Of a DNA stretch of 64,000 bases, positions 53,798-62,217 are shown piece after piece. Position 1 is the first letter of the stretch. Each line of letters opens with the position of its first letter. The DNA is taken from NCBI GenBank assembly GCA_951813295.1, contig CATOTI010000002.1:1860001-1924000 (forward strand). The letters run 5' to 3'. The notes under the pieces were generated by a model, which had not been told where the DNA came from, made no database searches, and saw only the letters and a list, made by a program, of their open reading frames with translations. This DNA comes from an uncultured Pseudomonadales bacterium (GTDB taxonomy: Bacteria; Pseudomonadota; Gammaproteobacteria; Pseudomonadales; Azotimanducaceae). The translations under genes and the position numbers were made by a program.

Positions 53798-54967
53798 TTG
53801 ATCATCAAACCACGCATTCGCGGATTCATCTGTACGACGGCGCATCCAGCGGGTTGCGTTCGCGGTGTCGAGAATCAGCGCGACACGGTCGTCGAGCGAG
53901 GCCCGCTCGATGGGCCGAAGAATGTCCTCGTGCTCGGTTGCTCTGGTGGATTCGGGCTCGCGTCGAGGATCGTGTCGACGTTCGCTGGTGGCGCAAAAAC
54001 CATCGGCGTTTCGTTCGAAAAAGAGCCGAGCGAAAAGCGCACGGCCACGGCGGGTTGGTACAACAACCTCGCCTTCGAAACCGCCGCGGCGCGCGAAGGG
54101 ATCTACGCGAAGACGTTCGACGGGGACGCGTTTGCCGATGAGATGCGTGAACAGGTCATCGAGACCATCAAAGCCGATCTCGGCTCGATCGACCTGCTCG
54201 TCTACAGCCTCGCGCCGCCGGTTCGCCCGCATCCGAGGACGGGTGAGCTGCATCGCTCGGTGATCAAGCCGCTGGGCGAAGCCTTCGAGACCAAAACGCT
54301 CGTTGTCGACAAGGGCATCGTTCAGCCCGTGCGCGTAGAGCCCGCCGAGGAAGCCGAAGCCGAAGCGACGGTCCAGGTGATGGGCGGCGAAGATTGGGAG
54401 TTCTGGATGGAGAGCCTTCAGCGCGCCGGTGTGCTGGCCGGCGGCTTCCAGACGGTCGCGTTCTCATATCTCGGCAGTGATCTCACGAAGCCAATCTACC
54501 GGGGTGGCACGTTGGGGCGCGCCAAGGCGGATGTCGATCGGGCTTGTGCGGCAATCGATGCCCGGCTCGGTGATCACGGTCGAGCGCGGGTCGCTGTGTT
54601 GAAGGCGATCGTGAGCCAGGCCAGCACCGCGATCCCGGTCGTACCGCTCTACATCTCCCTGCTCTATCGGGTGATGCAGGACGAGGGTAGTCACGAAACC
54701 TGCATCGAGCACGTCGACCGGCTGTTCCGCACGGGGCTCTATGGAGATGCCGCGGCGGTTGACGACGAGGGGCGGTTGCGGATCGACGACTGGGAAATGA
54801 CGGACGCGATTCAGAGTGAAGTCAGCCGGCGTTGGGAGATCGTCGATTCGGAGAACATTCGGGAACTCGGCGACCTCGAACGTTTTCAGCGCGAATTCAT
54901 GAATATCTTCGGTTTTGAACACGATGGCGTCGACTACGATGCCGATGTCGACCCTTTGAGCATCTGA
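53798..54967 (+). CDS. fabV: Enoyl-ACP reductase FabV
   Basis: NADH-dependent trans-2-enoyl reductase of the FabV/TER family completing each fatty-acid elongation cycle. 389 residues; opening M-I-I-K-P-R-I-R-G-F-I-C-T-T-A-H-P and the catalytic Y234-x8-K243 (Y-R-G-G-T-L-G-R-A-K) match Vibrio FabV Y235/K244. TTG 53798 is the only start that keeps the conserved opening. FabV is triclosan-resistant in other bacteria; whether FabI is also present lies outside the window. Confidence 0.96.
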   Translation: MIIKPRIRGFICTTAHPAGCVRGVENQRDTVVERGPLDGPKNVLVLGCSGGFGLASRIVSTFAGGAKTIGVSFEKEPSEKRTATAGWYNNLAFETAAAREGIYAKTFDGDAFADEMREQVIETIKADLGSIDLLVYSLAPPVRPHPRTGELHRSVIKPLGEAFETKTLVVDKGIVQPVRVEPAEEAEAEATVQVMGGEDWEFWMESLQRAGVLAGGFQTVAFSYLGSDLTKPIYRGGTLGRAKADVDRACAAIDARLGDHGRARVAVLKAIVSQASTAIPVVPLYISLLYRVMQDEGSHETCIEHVDRLFRTGLYGDAAAVDDEGRLRIDDWEMTDAIQSEVSRRWEIVDSENIRELGDLERFQREFMNIFGFEHDGVDYDADVDPLSI

Positions 54968-54971
54968 TCCT

Positions 54972-56036
54972 TTGAGCGAAACCGATCCACAGAACGTGAC
55001 CGACGCGCGGCTGAACTCGGCGTTCGTCCGCGCCTGTCGCGGCGAGGCGACGGACTACACGCCGATCTGGCTCAACCGTCAGGCCGGTCGCTATATGCCC
55101 GAGTACATGGCGCTCAAAGCCAAGCACACGAGCCTTGAACTCTTCACGGTGCCCGAGCTCGCCGCGCAGGCGACGATTGATGCCCAGCGCATCCTGGGTG
55201 TCGACGCGGCGATCATGTTCGCGGACCTGCTTCCCGTGCTGATCCCGATGGGGCTCGACCTCGACTACGTCGGCGGCGTGGGGCCGGTTTTTTCGAATCC
55301 CGTCGAGACCCTCGCCGATATCGAGCGGCTACGAGTCTTCGAGGCCGCCGAAGGCACCCCCTATATCGCGCACACCATCGCCGGCATCCTCGCCGGGTTG
55401 CCGCGCGACATCCCGGTGATCGGTTTCGCGGGGGCGCCGTTTACGCTGGCCGCGTATGCGATCGAAGGCAAATCCTCGCGCAACTACATCAAGTCCAAGC
55501 GTCTCATGTGGTCGCACGAGTCGGCCTGGCGTCTGCTCATGGAGAAGCTCACCGACGTCGTCATCGACTACGTCGACTTGCAGATCGACGCCGGCATTCA
55601 CGCCGTGCAGATCTTCGACTCCTGGGTCGGCCATCTATCGATCGACGACTACGAACGCTACGTCGCCCCGTCGGTCGAGCGGTTGATGCAAGCCATCGGC
55701 GGACGCGTGCCGATCATCTATTTCGGCACGGGCAATCAGCATCTCCTCGACGCGATGGCGGCGACGGGCCCGGATCTCATCGCGTTCGATTGGCGCACAC
55801 CGCTGGTCGAGACGTGGGATCGTCTCGGACTGTCGGCGGCCCAGGGCAACCTGGACCCGATCGTCCTGTGCAGTGACCGCGAGGCGATCGCGAACGCGGC
55901 GGGGCGGATCCTCGACGAGGTCGACGGCCGCCCCGGCCATATCTTCAACCTGGGCCACGGGATCGTGCCCGAGACCCCGGTCGATCACGTGAAATTCCTC
56001 GTCGACTTCGTCCATGAGCGGTCGAGTCGGTCTTAA
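54972..56036 (+). CDS. hemE: Uroporphyrinogen decarboxylase
   Basis: Converts uroporphyrinogen III to coproporphyrinogen III. The family signatures P-I-W-L-N-R-Q-A-G-R-Y-M-P-E-Y and G-F-A-G-A-P-F-T-L-A-A-Y are intact, with the N-L-G-H-G-I end. 354 residues from TTG 54972. It follows fabV by four bases and overlaps the VanZ-like gene by 23 bp. Confidence 0.98.
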   Translation: MSETDPQNVTDARLNSAFVRACRGEATDYTPIWLNRQAGRYMPEYMALKAKHTSLELFTVPELAAQATIDAQRILGVDAAIMFADLLPVLIPMGLDLDYVGGVGPVFSNPVETLADIERLRVFEAAEGTPYIAHTIAGILAGLPRDIPVIGFAGAPFTLAAYAIEGKSSRNYIKSKRLMWSHESAWRLLMEKLTDVVIDYVDLQIDAGIHAVQIFDSWVGHLSIDDYERYVAPSVERLMQAIGGRVPIIYFGTGNQHLLDAMAATGPDLIAFDWRTPLVETWDRLGLSAAQGNLDPIVLCSDREAIANAAGRILDEVDGRPGHIFNLGHGIVPETPVDHVKFLVDFVHERSSRS

Positions 56037-56421
56037 GCGCGCGCTGACGTTTCTTTTCGATCCCGAATGGCGGCGGCGCATCCGTGTCGTGGCTTTCTGG
56101 GTGCCGGTGGTGGTCTGCTTCGTGGTGGCGACCACGCCTTCCCCGGGACGAGTCGTGGCGGGAATGTCCGGCACGCTCGCCCACACGGTGGCGTTTGCCT
56201 ATCTCGCGTTCGCGCTGACGCTCGCCCATTTTCGACGCGGCCCGTGGGTGCCGGTCGTCGTCTGGCTCGTTGCGTTCGGTGTGTTGATCGAGATCGTGCA
56301 GTTCTTCGTCGCGGGCCGAAGCGCGGAGCTCGTCGACATCATGGTCGACGGCCTCGGGATCGCGCTCGGCGTGCTCGCTTTCGCGGGCTATCGACGCGCC
56401 CGCGAGCGCATTCCGCTCTGA
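56014..56421 (+). CDS. VanZ-like membrane protein
   Basis: A 135-residue protein with four membrane segments. The VanZ-like pattern is visible in H-T-V-A-F-A-Y-L-A-F-A, then the conserved E-I-V-Q-F-F-V-A-G-R-S-A-E-L-V-D and D-x-x-D-G-L-G-I-A-L-G. Named after a teicoplanin-resistance accessory gene, but most members have no known role. ATG 56014 lies inside hemE. Confidence 0.85.
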   Translation: MSGRVGLKRALTFLFDPEWRRRIRVVAFWVPVVVCFVVATTPSPGRVVAGMSGTLAHTVAFAYLAFALTLAHFRRGPWVPVVVWLVAFGVLIEIVQFFVAGRSAELVDIMVDGLGIALGVLAFAGYRRARERIPL

Positions 56422-56422
56422 G

Positions 56423-58024
56423 CTACATCAGCACGCCCGGGTTCATGATGTCGTTTGGATCGAGCGCGCCTTTGACGCCCCGCCAGACGTCGTCAAAAAG
56501 CGCCGGGCGCTGATCCGCCCACCCTTCGGCGTGCATTCGTCCGACGGCGTGGTGGTGCGTGACGGTCCCACCCATCCGAACGATCGTCTCCATCGCGGCC
56601 GCCTTGATCGTATGCCACGCCTCGGCTTCGCCGCCGGGCGCCACGACGCCGCTGAAGGAGTAGTACGGCGCGGGGCCGTCCGGATAGACATGCGTGAACC
56701 GACACGATAGGCGGCCACTCGCACCGAGGGTCTCGCGAATAGCGCCACCGACCGATTCCCGAATTGCCGCATCGAAGGCGGGCCAGCGGTCCCAGGTCAC
56801 GGCGGTCTCGAACGTATCGGAGAGCATTCCCAGGCCGTTCGAAAGACCGGCGTTGACGCCGATGAACGCGTCACGCCAGGCGCCCACCGCGCCGCCACGC
56901 CCAGTAGGCGCGCCCGAACCGTCGTCGATGAGCACGTCCTCGTCATCGATCTGCCCATTGAACTCCCGGGCGATCTTGACGGCTTCTTTGATGAAAGCGC
57001 CCTGGGGTACGTCGCTCGATTCGAAACCGATGATGAGGAGTGATTGTTGGCCGTCGAGACCGGCACTCGACTGGGCTTCGCCCGGGTCGAGGATCCTCAA
57101 GTTGGCGGGCCAGAGCTTCGCCTGGGCGATGTGTCGCACGGCGGTGTAGCCGGACGACCAGTCGGGAAAGAGCACGCCTGCTGTCGCACGGAAGGTCGGT
57201 CGTTTCTGCAAGCGCAGCCAGCACGACGAGATGATGCCGATCGTGCCTTCGGATCCCATCACCATTCGGTCGGGGCTCGGCCCCGCCCCGCTGCCGGGCA
57301 ACCGGCGCGACTCCATCCAACCGCTCGGCGTGAGCGTCTTGATCGACTCGACGAAGTCGTCGATGTGGGTGTGGTTCGTCGCGTAGTGCCCGCCCGAGCG
57401 CGTGGCGACCCAGCCGCCGACGGTCGACCACGGAAAGCTCTGCGGGTAGTGGCGCAGCGTCAGACCGTGCGGTTTGAGGTGCGCTTCGAGATCCGGTCCC
57501 AGGATGCCGGCCTGGAAACGCCCGGCACGCGAGACGTCGTCGATCTCGATGACCTCACACAGATGGTCGAGGTCGATCGTGACGACCTGGTCGCGATCTT
57601 CAGGCGCTGAAACGCCGTTCACGACCGTGGTTCCGCCACCATAGGGCACGACGGCGAAGTTGTTGGTGTTGCACCACTCGAGTGTCGCCTCGAGCTCCTG
57701 CTCGTTGCGCGGATGCGCGACCGCGTCGGGCGGATTCCCGAAATCGCCGCGGATCGCGCGCAAGAACTCGAGCGTATGCCCGCCGTAGGTGTGGGTGATC
57801 CGCTCCGCATCGTCCGTCGAGACGTATTCCCACAGCCGCGCGGGGACTTCGAGGCGCGGTGCACGAATCGAAATGTCTTCGACTCGCGGAAGCGTCGGTG
57901 GTGTGACGGCTTGGCCCAGGCGTTCGGACAGGCTCGCGGCGTAGGCCCGCCGATCAGCGTCGCTCGGTTCGTCGGATTCATAGCCCCACGTGAAGAGGCT
58001 GCGGCGTTCGGCGCGGACGGGCAT
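56423..58024 (-). CDS. FAD-binding oxidase, alkyldihydroxyacetonephosphate synthase-like
   Basis: A 533-residue VAO-family flavoprotein. FAD-binding P-Y-G-G-G-T, S-T-V-G-G-W-V-A-T-R-S-G-G and G-S-E-G-T-I-G are present; near the C-terminus T-H-H-H-A-V-G-R-M-H is the histidine cluster typical of AGPS, where it takes part in replacing the acyl chain of acyl-DHAP. It ends D-P-N-D-I-M-N-P-G-V-L. Bacterial members are widespread and few are characterised, so an ether-lipid role is a possibility, not a fact. No signal peptide. Confidence 0.85.
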   Translation of the reverse strand: MPVRAERRSLFTWGYESDEPSDADRRAYAASLSERLGQAVTPPTLPRVEDISIRAPRLEVPARLWEYVSTDDAERITHTYGGHTLEFLRAIRGDFGNPPDAVAHPRNEQELEATLEWCNTNNFAVVPYGGGTTVVNGVSAPEDRDQVVTIDLDHLCEVIEIDDVSRAGRFQAGILGPDLEAHLKPHGLTLRHYPQSFPWSTVGGWVATRSGGHYATNHTHIDDFVESIKTLTPSGWMESRRLPGSGAGPSPDRMVMGSEGTIGIISSCWLRLQKRPTFRATAGVLFPDWSSGYTAVRHIAQAKLWPANLRILDPGEAQSSAGLDGQQSLLIIGFESSDVPQGAFIKEAVKIAREFNGQIDDEDVLIDDGSGAPTGRGGAVGAWRDAFIGVNAGLSNGLGMLSDTFETAVTWDRWPAFDAAIRESVGGAIRETLGASGRLSCRFTHVYPDGPAPYYSFSGVVAPGGEAEAWHTIKAAAMETIVRMGGTVTHHHAVGRMHAEGWADQRPALFDDVWRGVKGALDPNDIMNPGVLM

Positions 58025-58127
58025 CTCGTGTCTCGCTCAAGTCGTTCGTCTTAGGCCAAGTGTAAGCCTCCTTGTGGCTTGTGCCGCGCGGACGCCAAAA
58101 TCCCGACGACCCAGAAGGAGCACATCA

Positions 58128-58511
58128 ATGAGCGAAGCCGAAGGCACGGCGGCGGTGGAGGCGTTCATCGACGCTTTCAACGCACAAGATCACGAGCGGT
58201 TGGCGGCAACGCTCAACTACCCCCACATCCGCCTCACGAAGTCGTTTACGCGCGTCGAGGACGCGGACGAATTCATCGCGAGGAGCCGCGCGGGCGAACC
58301 ACACCTGCGCGACGAGGGCTGGGATCACACCGAGATCGGCGACATCAATCCGGTCCATGTCGGGCAGGACAAGGTGCACTTGGTGCTGACGATGAACCGC
58401 TGTCGCGCCGACGGCACCGTCTACAACGCATTTGAGACCCTATGGATCGCAACGCTGGTCGATGGCCACTGGGGAATCCAGTTCCGTTCGAGTTATCTCG
58501 CGCCCCGTTAG
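58128..58511 (+). CDS. SnoaL/NTF2-like small protein
   Basis: A 127-residue protein with the cone-fold outline of the SnoaL/DUF4440 group (F-I-D-A-F-N-A-Q-D near the start, F-E-T-L-W-I and G-H-W-G-I-Q-F-R-S-S at the end). ATG 58128 has AGAAGGAG seven bases upstream, a strong ribosome site. Function unknown. Its stop overlaps that of the next gene in TTAG. Confidence 0.75.
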   Translation: MSEAEGTAAVEAFIDAFNAQDHERLAATLNYPHIRLTKSFTRVEDADEFIARSRAGEPHLRDEGWDHTEIGDINPVHVGQDKVHLVLTMNRCRADGTVYNAFETLWIATLVDGHWGIQFRSSYLAPR

Positions 58512-58900
58512 CTGGGAATGACCGACGCTTCGATCTTGTGCCCGTCGTGATCGATCACGAAGCAACCGTAGTAATCCGGGCCGTATTCCGGCCGCGGGCC
58601 CGGCTCGCCGTCCGACTCGGCGCCGGCAGCCAAAGCCGTTTCATAGAACGCGTGCACCGATTCCTGGGTGGGCGCGATGAAACTGAAATGCGTGCCATTG
58701 CCTGGTCTGGCGGGTTCACCGTTTAGCGGCAATGAGACCCAGAACTCGGGGAACATTTTCCCGTAGGCAATCGCGGCCCCCGGTACTTCGTGTTGACGAC
58801 GCGCGCCGACGGTGGCGAGTACGGCGTCGTAGAATGCGGCCGCCCGTTCGAAGTCGCTTACGCCGATCGACACGTGGCTCATGATGCTGGGTATTTCCAT
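58508..58900 (-). CDS. VOC (glyoxalase/bleomycin resistance) family protein
   Basis: A 130-residue vicinal-oxygen-chelate protein: M-S-H-V-S-I-G-V-S-D at the start with the metal histidine, G-T-H-F-S-F in the middle, and D-H-D-G-H-K-I-E at the end. Both betaalphabetabetabeta units are visible, with plausible metal ligands H9, H71 and E122 (approximate). The substrate cannot be told. Confidence 0.88.
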   Translation of the reverse strand: MEIPSIMSHVSIGVSDFERAAAFYDAVLATVGARRQHEVPGAAIAYGKMFPEFWVSLPLNGEPARPGNGTHFSFIAPTQESVHAFYETALAAGAESDGEPGPRPEYGPDYYGCFVIDHDGHKIEASVIPS

Positions 58901-59027
58901 GGGGTGTTCCTAACGACGGATCAAACGGGAGCCTACCGGAAGCTCGAGGATCGAAAAGGAACCGGGGCTGCTGATTCGCACCTCACGACGCCCTGTCGGG
59001 TAAACCACGAAAGACGAAAGGAGATGG

Positions 59028-59438
59028 ATGTTGGTCAACGAGGAGCGCGTACGCGGGATTGCGTCGGAGAACTTTGCCGAGCTCTTGGGCGCTGAGTTCG
59101 TTTCATCCGCCGAGGATCACGTGGTCGTCCGTCTGCCCTACGACGAGAAACTCGGCATCGGGCGCGTACACGGCGGTGCGATCAGTGCGTTGGTCGATAT
59201 CGCGGCGACCGCGGCGTTCTGGTCGAGCCCGCGGGTGATGCCCGAGAGTCGCGGCGCGACCGTCGGATTCACCATCAACTTTTTGAGCCTCGTGGTCGAA
59301 TCGGACCTGACGGCTACGGCATCGGTGCGGCGACGCGGTGGCACGCTCTGTACGGGCGATGTATCGGTCACGGACGCGTCCGGCCAAGAAGTCGCGATGG
59401 CGGTGGTGACCTATAAGCTCACCGGCTATCGCGACTGA
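59028..59438 (+). CDS. PaaI-type hotdog thioesterase
   Basis: A 136-residue hotdog-fold thioesterase with R-V-H-G-G-A-I-S-A-L-V-D-I-A-A (the H-G-G and D of the active site) and V-G-F-T-I-N-F-L. It would hydrolyse small acyl- or aryl-CoA esters. ATG 59028 is preceded by AAAGGAG at five bases. It is monocistronic between two minus-strand genes. Confidence 0.9.
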   Translation: MLVNEERVRGIASENFAELLGAEFVSSAEDHVVVRLPYDEKLGIGRVHGGAISALVDIAATAAFWSSPRVMPESRGATVGFTINFLSLVVESDLTATASVRRRGGTLCTGDVSVTDASGQEVAMAVVTYKLTGYRD

Positions 59439-59450
59439 GCATCCGTCGCG

Positions 59451-60266
59451 TCACGAGTTGGCCATCTTGCCGACCAGCAAGCCCCCGTCTACCGGGAGGA
59501 CGGCACCCGTGACGTAGGAACCGGCGCGGCTTGCGAGATAGATGCACGCCGCACCGATATCCTCGGGCTTGCCGACACGCCCCGACACGGTGACGGCACC
59601 GACCGCCGCGCGACCCTCTTCGGTTTCGAGATAGCGATCGAGCATGCCGGGAAACGGCCCCGGCGCGATCGCGTTGAACGTGATGTTGTACCCGCCGTCG
59701 CGGCCGTGTTTGTTACCGAGCAGTCCCGCCAGTTGGCGCGTCAGGTGGATGAGGCCCGCTTTGCTCATGCCATAGGCCCAGTCGTTGTCGCCGGCGATGC
59801 GCATCCCGTCGACCGACGCGATGTTGATGACGGCCGCGTGTGACTCGTCGCTCGCGGCTTCGCGCAAGAGCGGCAAGGCGGCTTGCGTCAGCGCGAAGGG
59901 CGCGCGCAGGTTCACGTTTGTCATCGTGTCCCATTCATCCATTGGGAATTCGCCGAAACGATGGATGAAGCCACCGAGTGCGGCGTTGTTGACGAGCACG
60001 TCGAGGCGCCCGCTTCGCTCGCCGATGGTGTCGACCAGCGCCGCGATATCGGCATCGCTCGAAAGATCCGCGCTCACGGGCACGCATTCGCCGGGGCCGC
60101 AGGTTGACAGTTCTGCCGCGGCATCCGTCAGGTCGCTTCGCGAGGCGATATAGACCGTTGCGCCGTAGGCGACGAACGCGCCAGCGATGCCGCGACCGAT
60201 GCCGCCCGCGCCCCCCGTCACACAGATCACCTTGTTCTCAACCTGAAAGAGGTTCTCGAAATCCAC
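59451..60266 (-). CDS. Short-chain dehydrogenase/reductase
   Basis: A 271-residue classical SDR: T-G-G-A-G-G-I-G-R-G-I, N-N-A, catalytic Y-x-x-x-K in Y-G-M-S-K, and A-P-G-P-F-P-G-M. The loop D-G-M-R-I-A-G-D-N-D before the catalytic Tyr is longer than usual and resembles gluconate/rhamnolipid-type (RhlG) SDRs. GTG 60266 has GGAGAAGG upstream; the frame reaching 60713 is not coding. Substrate unknown. Confidence 0.88.
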   Translation of the reverse strand: MDFENLFQVENKVICVTGGAGGIGRGIAGAFVAYGATVYIASRSDLTDAAAELSTCGPGECVPVSADLSSDADIAALVDTIGERSGRLDVLVNNAALGGFIHRFGEFPMDEWDTMTNVNLRAPFALTQAALPLLREAASDESHAAVINIASVDGMRIAGDNDWAYGMSKAGLIHLTRQLAGLLGNKHGRDGGYNITFNAIAPGPFPGMLDRYLETEEGRAAVGAVTVSGRVGKPEDIGAACIYLASRAGSYVTGAVLPVDGGLLVGKMANS

Positions 60267-60458
60267 TCGCCTTCTCCCCGCTCGTTGGCGGTCACGTCCC
60301 CGATACCGCACAGGCGTCATCGCCCGCGCGCGTGAGCCTACCGCACGTCTCGTCTCGGGCGGCGGGTCGCCACAGGACGTTGAACGCTGCTTGAGCAGGT
60401 GCGACGCTCTAGCGTTCAAGTCGGTTCGCGGTAGAGATCGTCCGCGAGAGGAGAAGAC

Positions 60459-61067
60459 GTGGATAACGAATACGCTTGGGCGTGCGAATGCGGCGCCATG
60501 AACGGCGTTCTGGCGCTCGAGGCGGCGGGGATCAATCGGGTCGTCTGCTACTGCGGCGATTGCCAGGCGTTTGCCCATTACCTCGATCGCGCAGAGGACG
60601 TGCTGGACGATGCGGGCGGTACCGATATCGCGCAGATGTCCGCGGCGCGCGTGACGATCAACGAAGGGCTCGACCACCTCCAGTGCATGCGGCTGAGTGA
60701 GTCCGGCATCCACCGCTGGTATGCGGGTTGCTGTCGTACGCCGATCGGCAACACCGGCGGCTACGGCATGCCATTCATCGGCGTGATCGGAGCAAAACTC
60801 ATCACGCCTGGCGACGCCGATGACGTTCTGGGGCCCGTCGGCTCGAAGATCCAGACGGGTTCGGCCAAGCGCGAGATAGACGGTGCCGGTGGATTTCCGC
60901 TCGGTGCGATCTGGCGTTTCATGCGCATCATCGTCGGGGCGAAGTTGAGCGGAGCACAGAAGCGCGCGCCGTTCTTCGACGCCGCGAGTAAAGAACCGAT
61001 CGTCGTGCCGGTGATTCTCGACGAGGCGGAGCGAACCGCGCTGATGGCGAAGGTCGCGGCCGCCTGA
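60459..61067 (+). CDS. DUF6151 zinc-binding protein (GFA/CENP-V-like)
   Basis: A 202-residue protein with cysteines C9, C11, C30, C32, C35 and C91, C92, the pattern C-x-C ... C-Y-C-x-D-C ... G-C-C-x-T-P of glutathione-dependent formaldehyde-activating-like zinc folds. R-W-Y-A-G-C-C-R-T-P-I-G-N-T is the DUF6151 hallmark. Reaction unknown. GTG start with GAGAGGAG upstream. Its stop shares one base with the next start. Confidence 0.82.
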   Translation: MDNEYAWACECGAMNGVLALEAAGINRVVCYCGDCQAFAHYLDRAEDVLDDAGGTDIAQMSAARVTINEGLDHLQCMRLSESGIHRWYAGCCRTPIGNTGGYGMPFIGVIGAKLITPGDADDVLGPVGSKIQTGSAKREIDGAGGFPLGAIWRFMRIIVGAKLSGAQKRAPFFDAASKEPIVVPVILDEAERTALMAKVAAA

Positions 61068-62206
61068 TGGCCGTGATCACCTGTATCGAGGATCTGAAGG
61101 CGCTGCACCGTCGGCGCGTACCACGGATGTTCTTCGACTACTGCGAGTCCGGCTCGTGGACCGAAAGTACGATGCGGGCCAACGAGGACGCGCTGACGGC
61201 GCTCGCGTTGAAACAGCGTGTTGCCGTGAACCTGGAGGGGCGATCAATCGCGTCGACGATGATCGGTCAGGACGTCGCGATGCCGGTGGCGCTCGCCCCG
61301 ACCGGCCTCACCGGCATGCAACACGCCGATGGCGAGATTCTCGCGGCGCGTGCCGCGGCCCGTTTCGGCGTGCCGTTCACGCTCTCGACGATGAGCATCT
61401 GCTCGATCGAGGACGTCGCCGAGAACACCGACTCGCCCTTCTGGTTTCAGCTCTACGTGATGCGCGACCGCGGTTTCATCGGTCGACTCATCGATCGGGC
61501 GAAGGCGGCCGGCTGCAGCGCGTTGGTGTTGACGCTCGACCTGCAGATCATGGGGCAGCGCCACAAGGACATTAAGAACGGCCTATCGACACCGCCGAAA
61601 CTAAACCTCGGCTCGTTCGCGGAGATGGCATCGAAACCGCGTTGGAGCCTCAAGATGCTCGGCACCCGGCGCCGTTCGTTCGGCAATATCGTCGGCCATG
61701 CCGAAGGGGTCGAGAATCTGACCAGTCTCGGCCAGTGGTCGGCCGAACAGCTCGACCCGACGTTGTCGTGGGACGACGTCCAGTGGGTGAAAGAGCGCTG
61801 GGGCGGTAAGCTCGTGCTGAAAGGCATCATGACCGTCGAGGACGCGCGTCATGCCGTCGCGAGCGGCGCGGATGCTCTCGTCGTGTCGAACCACGGTGGT
61901 CGTCAGCTCGACGGCGCGCCGGCGTCGATCGACGTGCTGCCCGAAATCGTCGCGACCGTGGGTGATGAGATCGAGGTCTGGGTCGACGGCGGCATTCGGT
62001 CCGGTCAAGACGTCGTACGGTGCCTGGCGCTTGGTGCCAAGGGCACACTCGTCGGACGGGCGTTCCTCTACGGGCTCGGTGCGATGGGTGAAGCGGGCGT
62101 CACCCGTTGCCTGGAAATCATCGCCAACGAACTCGACCTCACGATGGCGTTTTGTGGACTCCGAGACGTGCGCGATATCGATCGCCACGTGCTCTGGGGC
62201 GCTTAG
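61067..62206 (+). CDS. FMN-dependent alpha-hydroxy-acid oxidase/dehydrogenase
   Basis: A 379-residue TIM-barrel flavoprotein of the LldD/glycolate oxidase family. The active-site stretch S-N-H-G-G-R-Q-L-D-G and G-G-I-R-S-G-Q-D are exact; P-T-G-L-T-G-M and F-Q-L-Y-V-M also fit. It oxidises L-2-hydroxy acids; L-lactate is the first guess, but mandelate or other hydroxy acids are possible. Coupled to the DUF6151 gene by a shared base (TGATGG). Confidence 0.9.
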   Translation: MAVITCIEDLKALHRRRVPRMFFDYCESGSWTESTMRANEDALTALALKQRVAVNLEGRSIASTMIGQDVAMPVALAPTGLTGMQHADGEILAARAAARFGVPFTLSTMSICSIEDVAENTDSPFWFQLYVMRDRGFIGRLIDRAKAAGCSALVLTLDLQIMGQRHKDIKNGLSTPPKLNLGSFAEMASKPRWSLKMLGTRRRSFGNIVGHAEGVENLTSLGQWSAEQLDPTLSWDDVQWVKERWGGKLVLKGIMTVEDARHAVASGADALVVSNHGGRQLDGAPASIDVLPEIVATVGDEIEVWVDGGIRSGQDVVRCLALGAKGTLVGRAFLYGLGAMGEAGVTRCLEIIANELDLTMAFCGLRDVRDIDRHVLWGA

Positions 62207-62217
62207 AGGTGAGCTCG

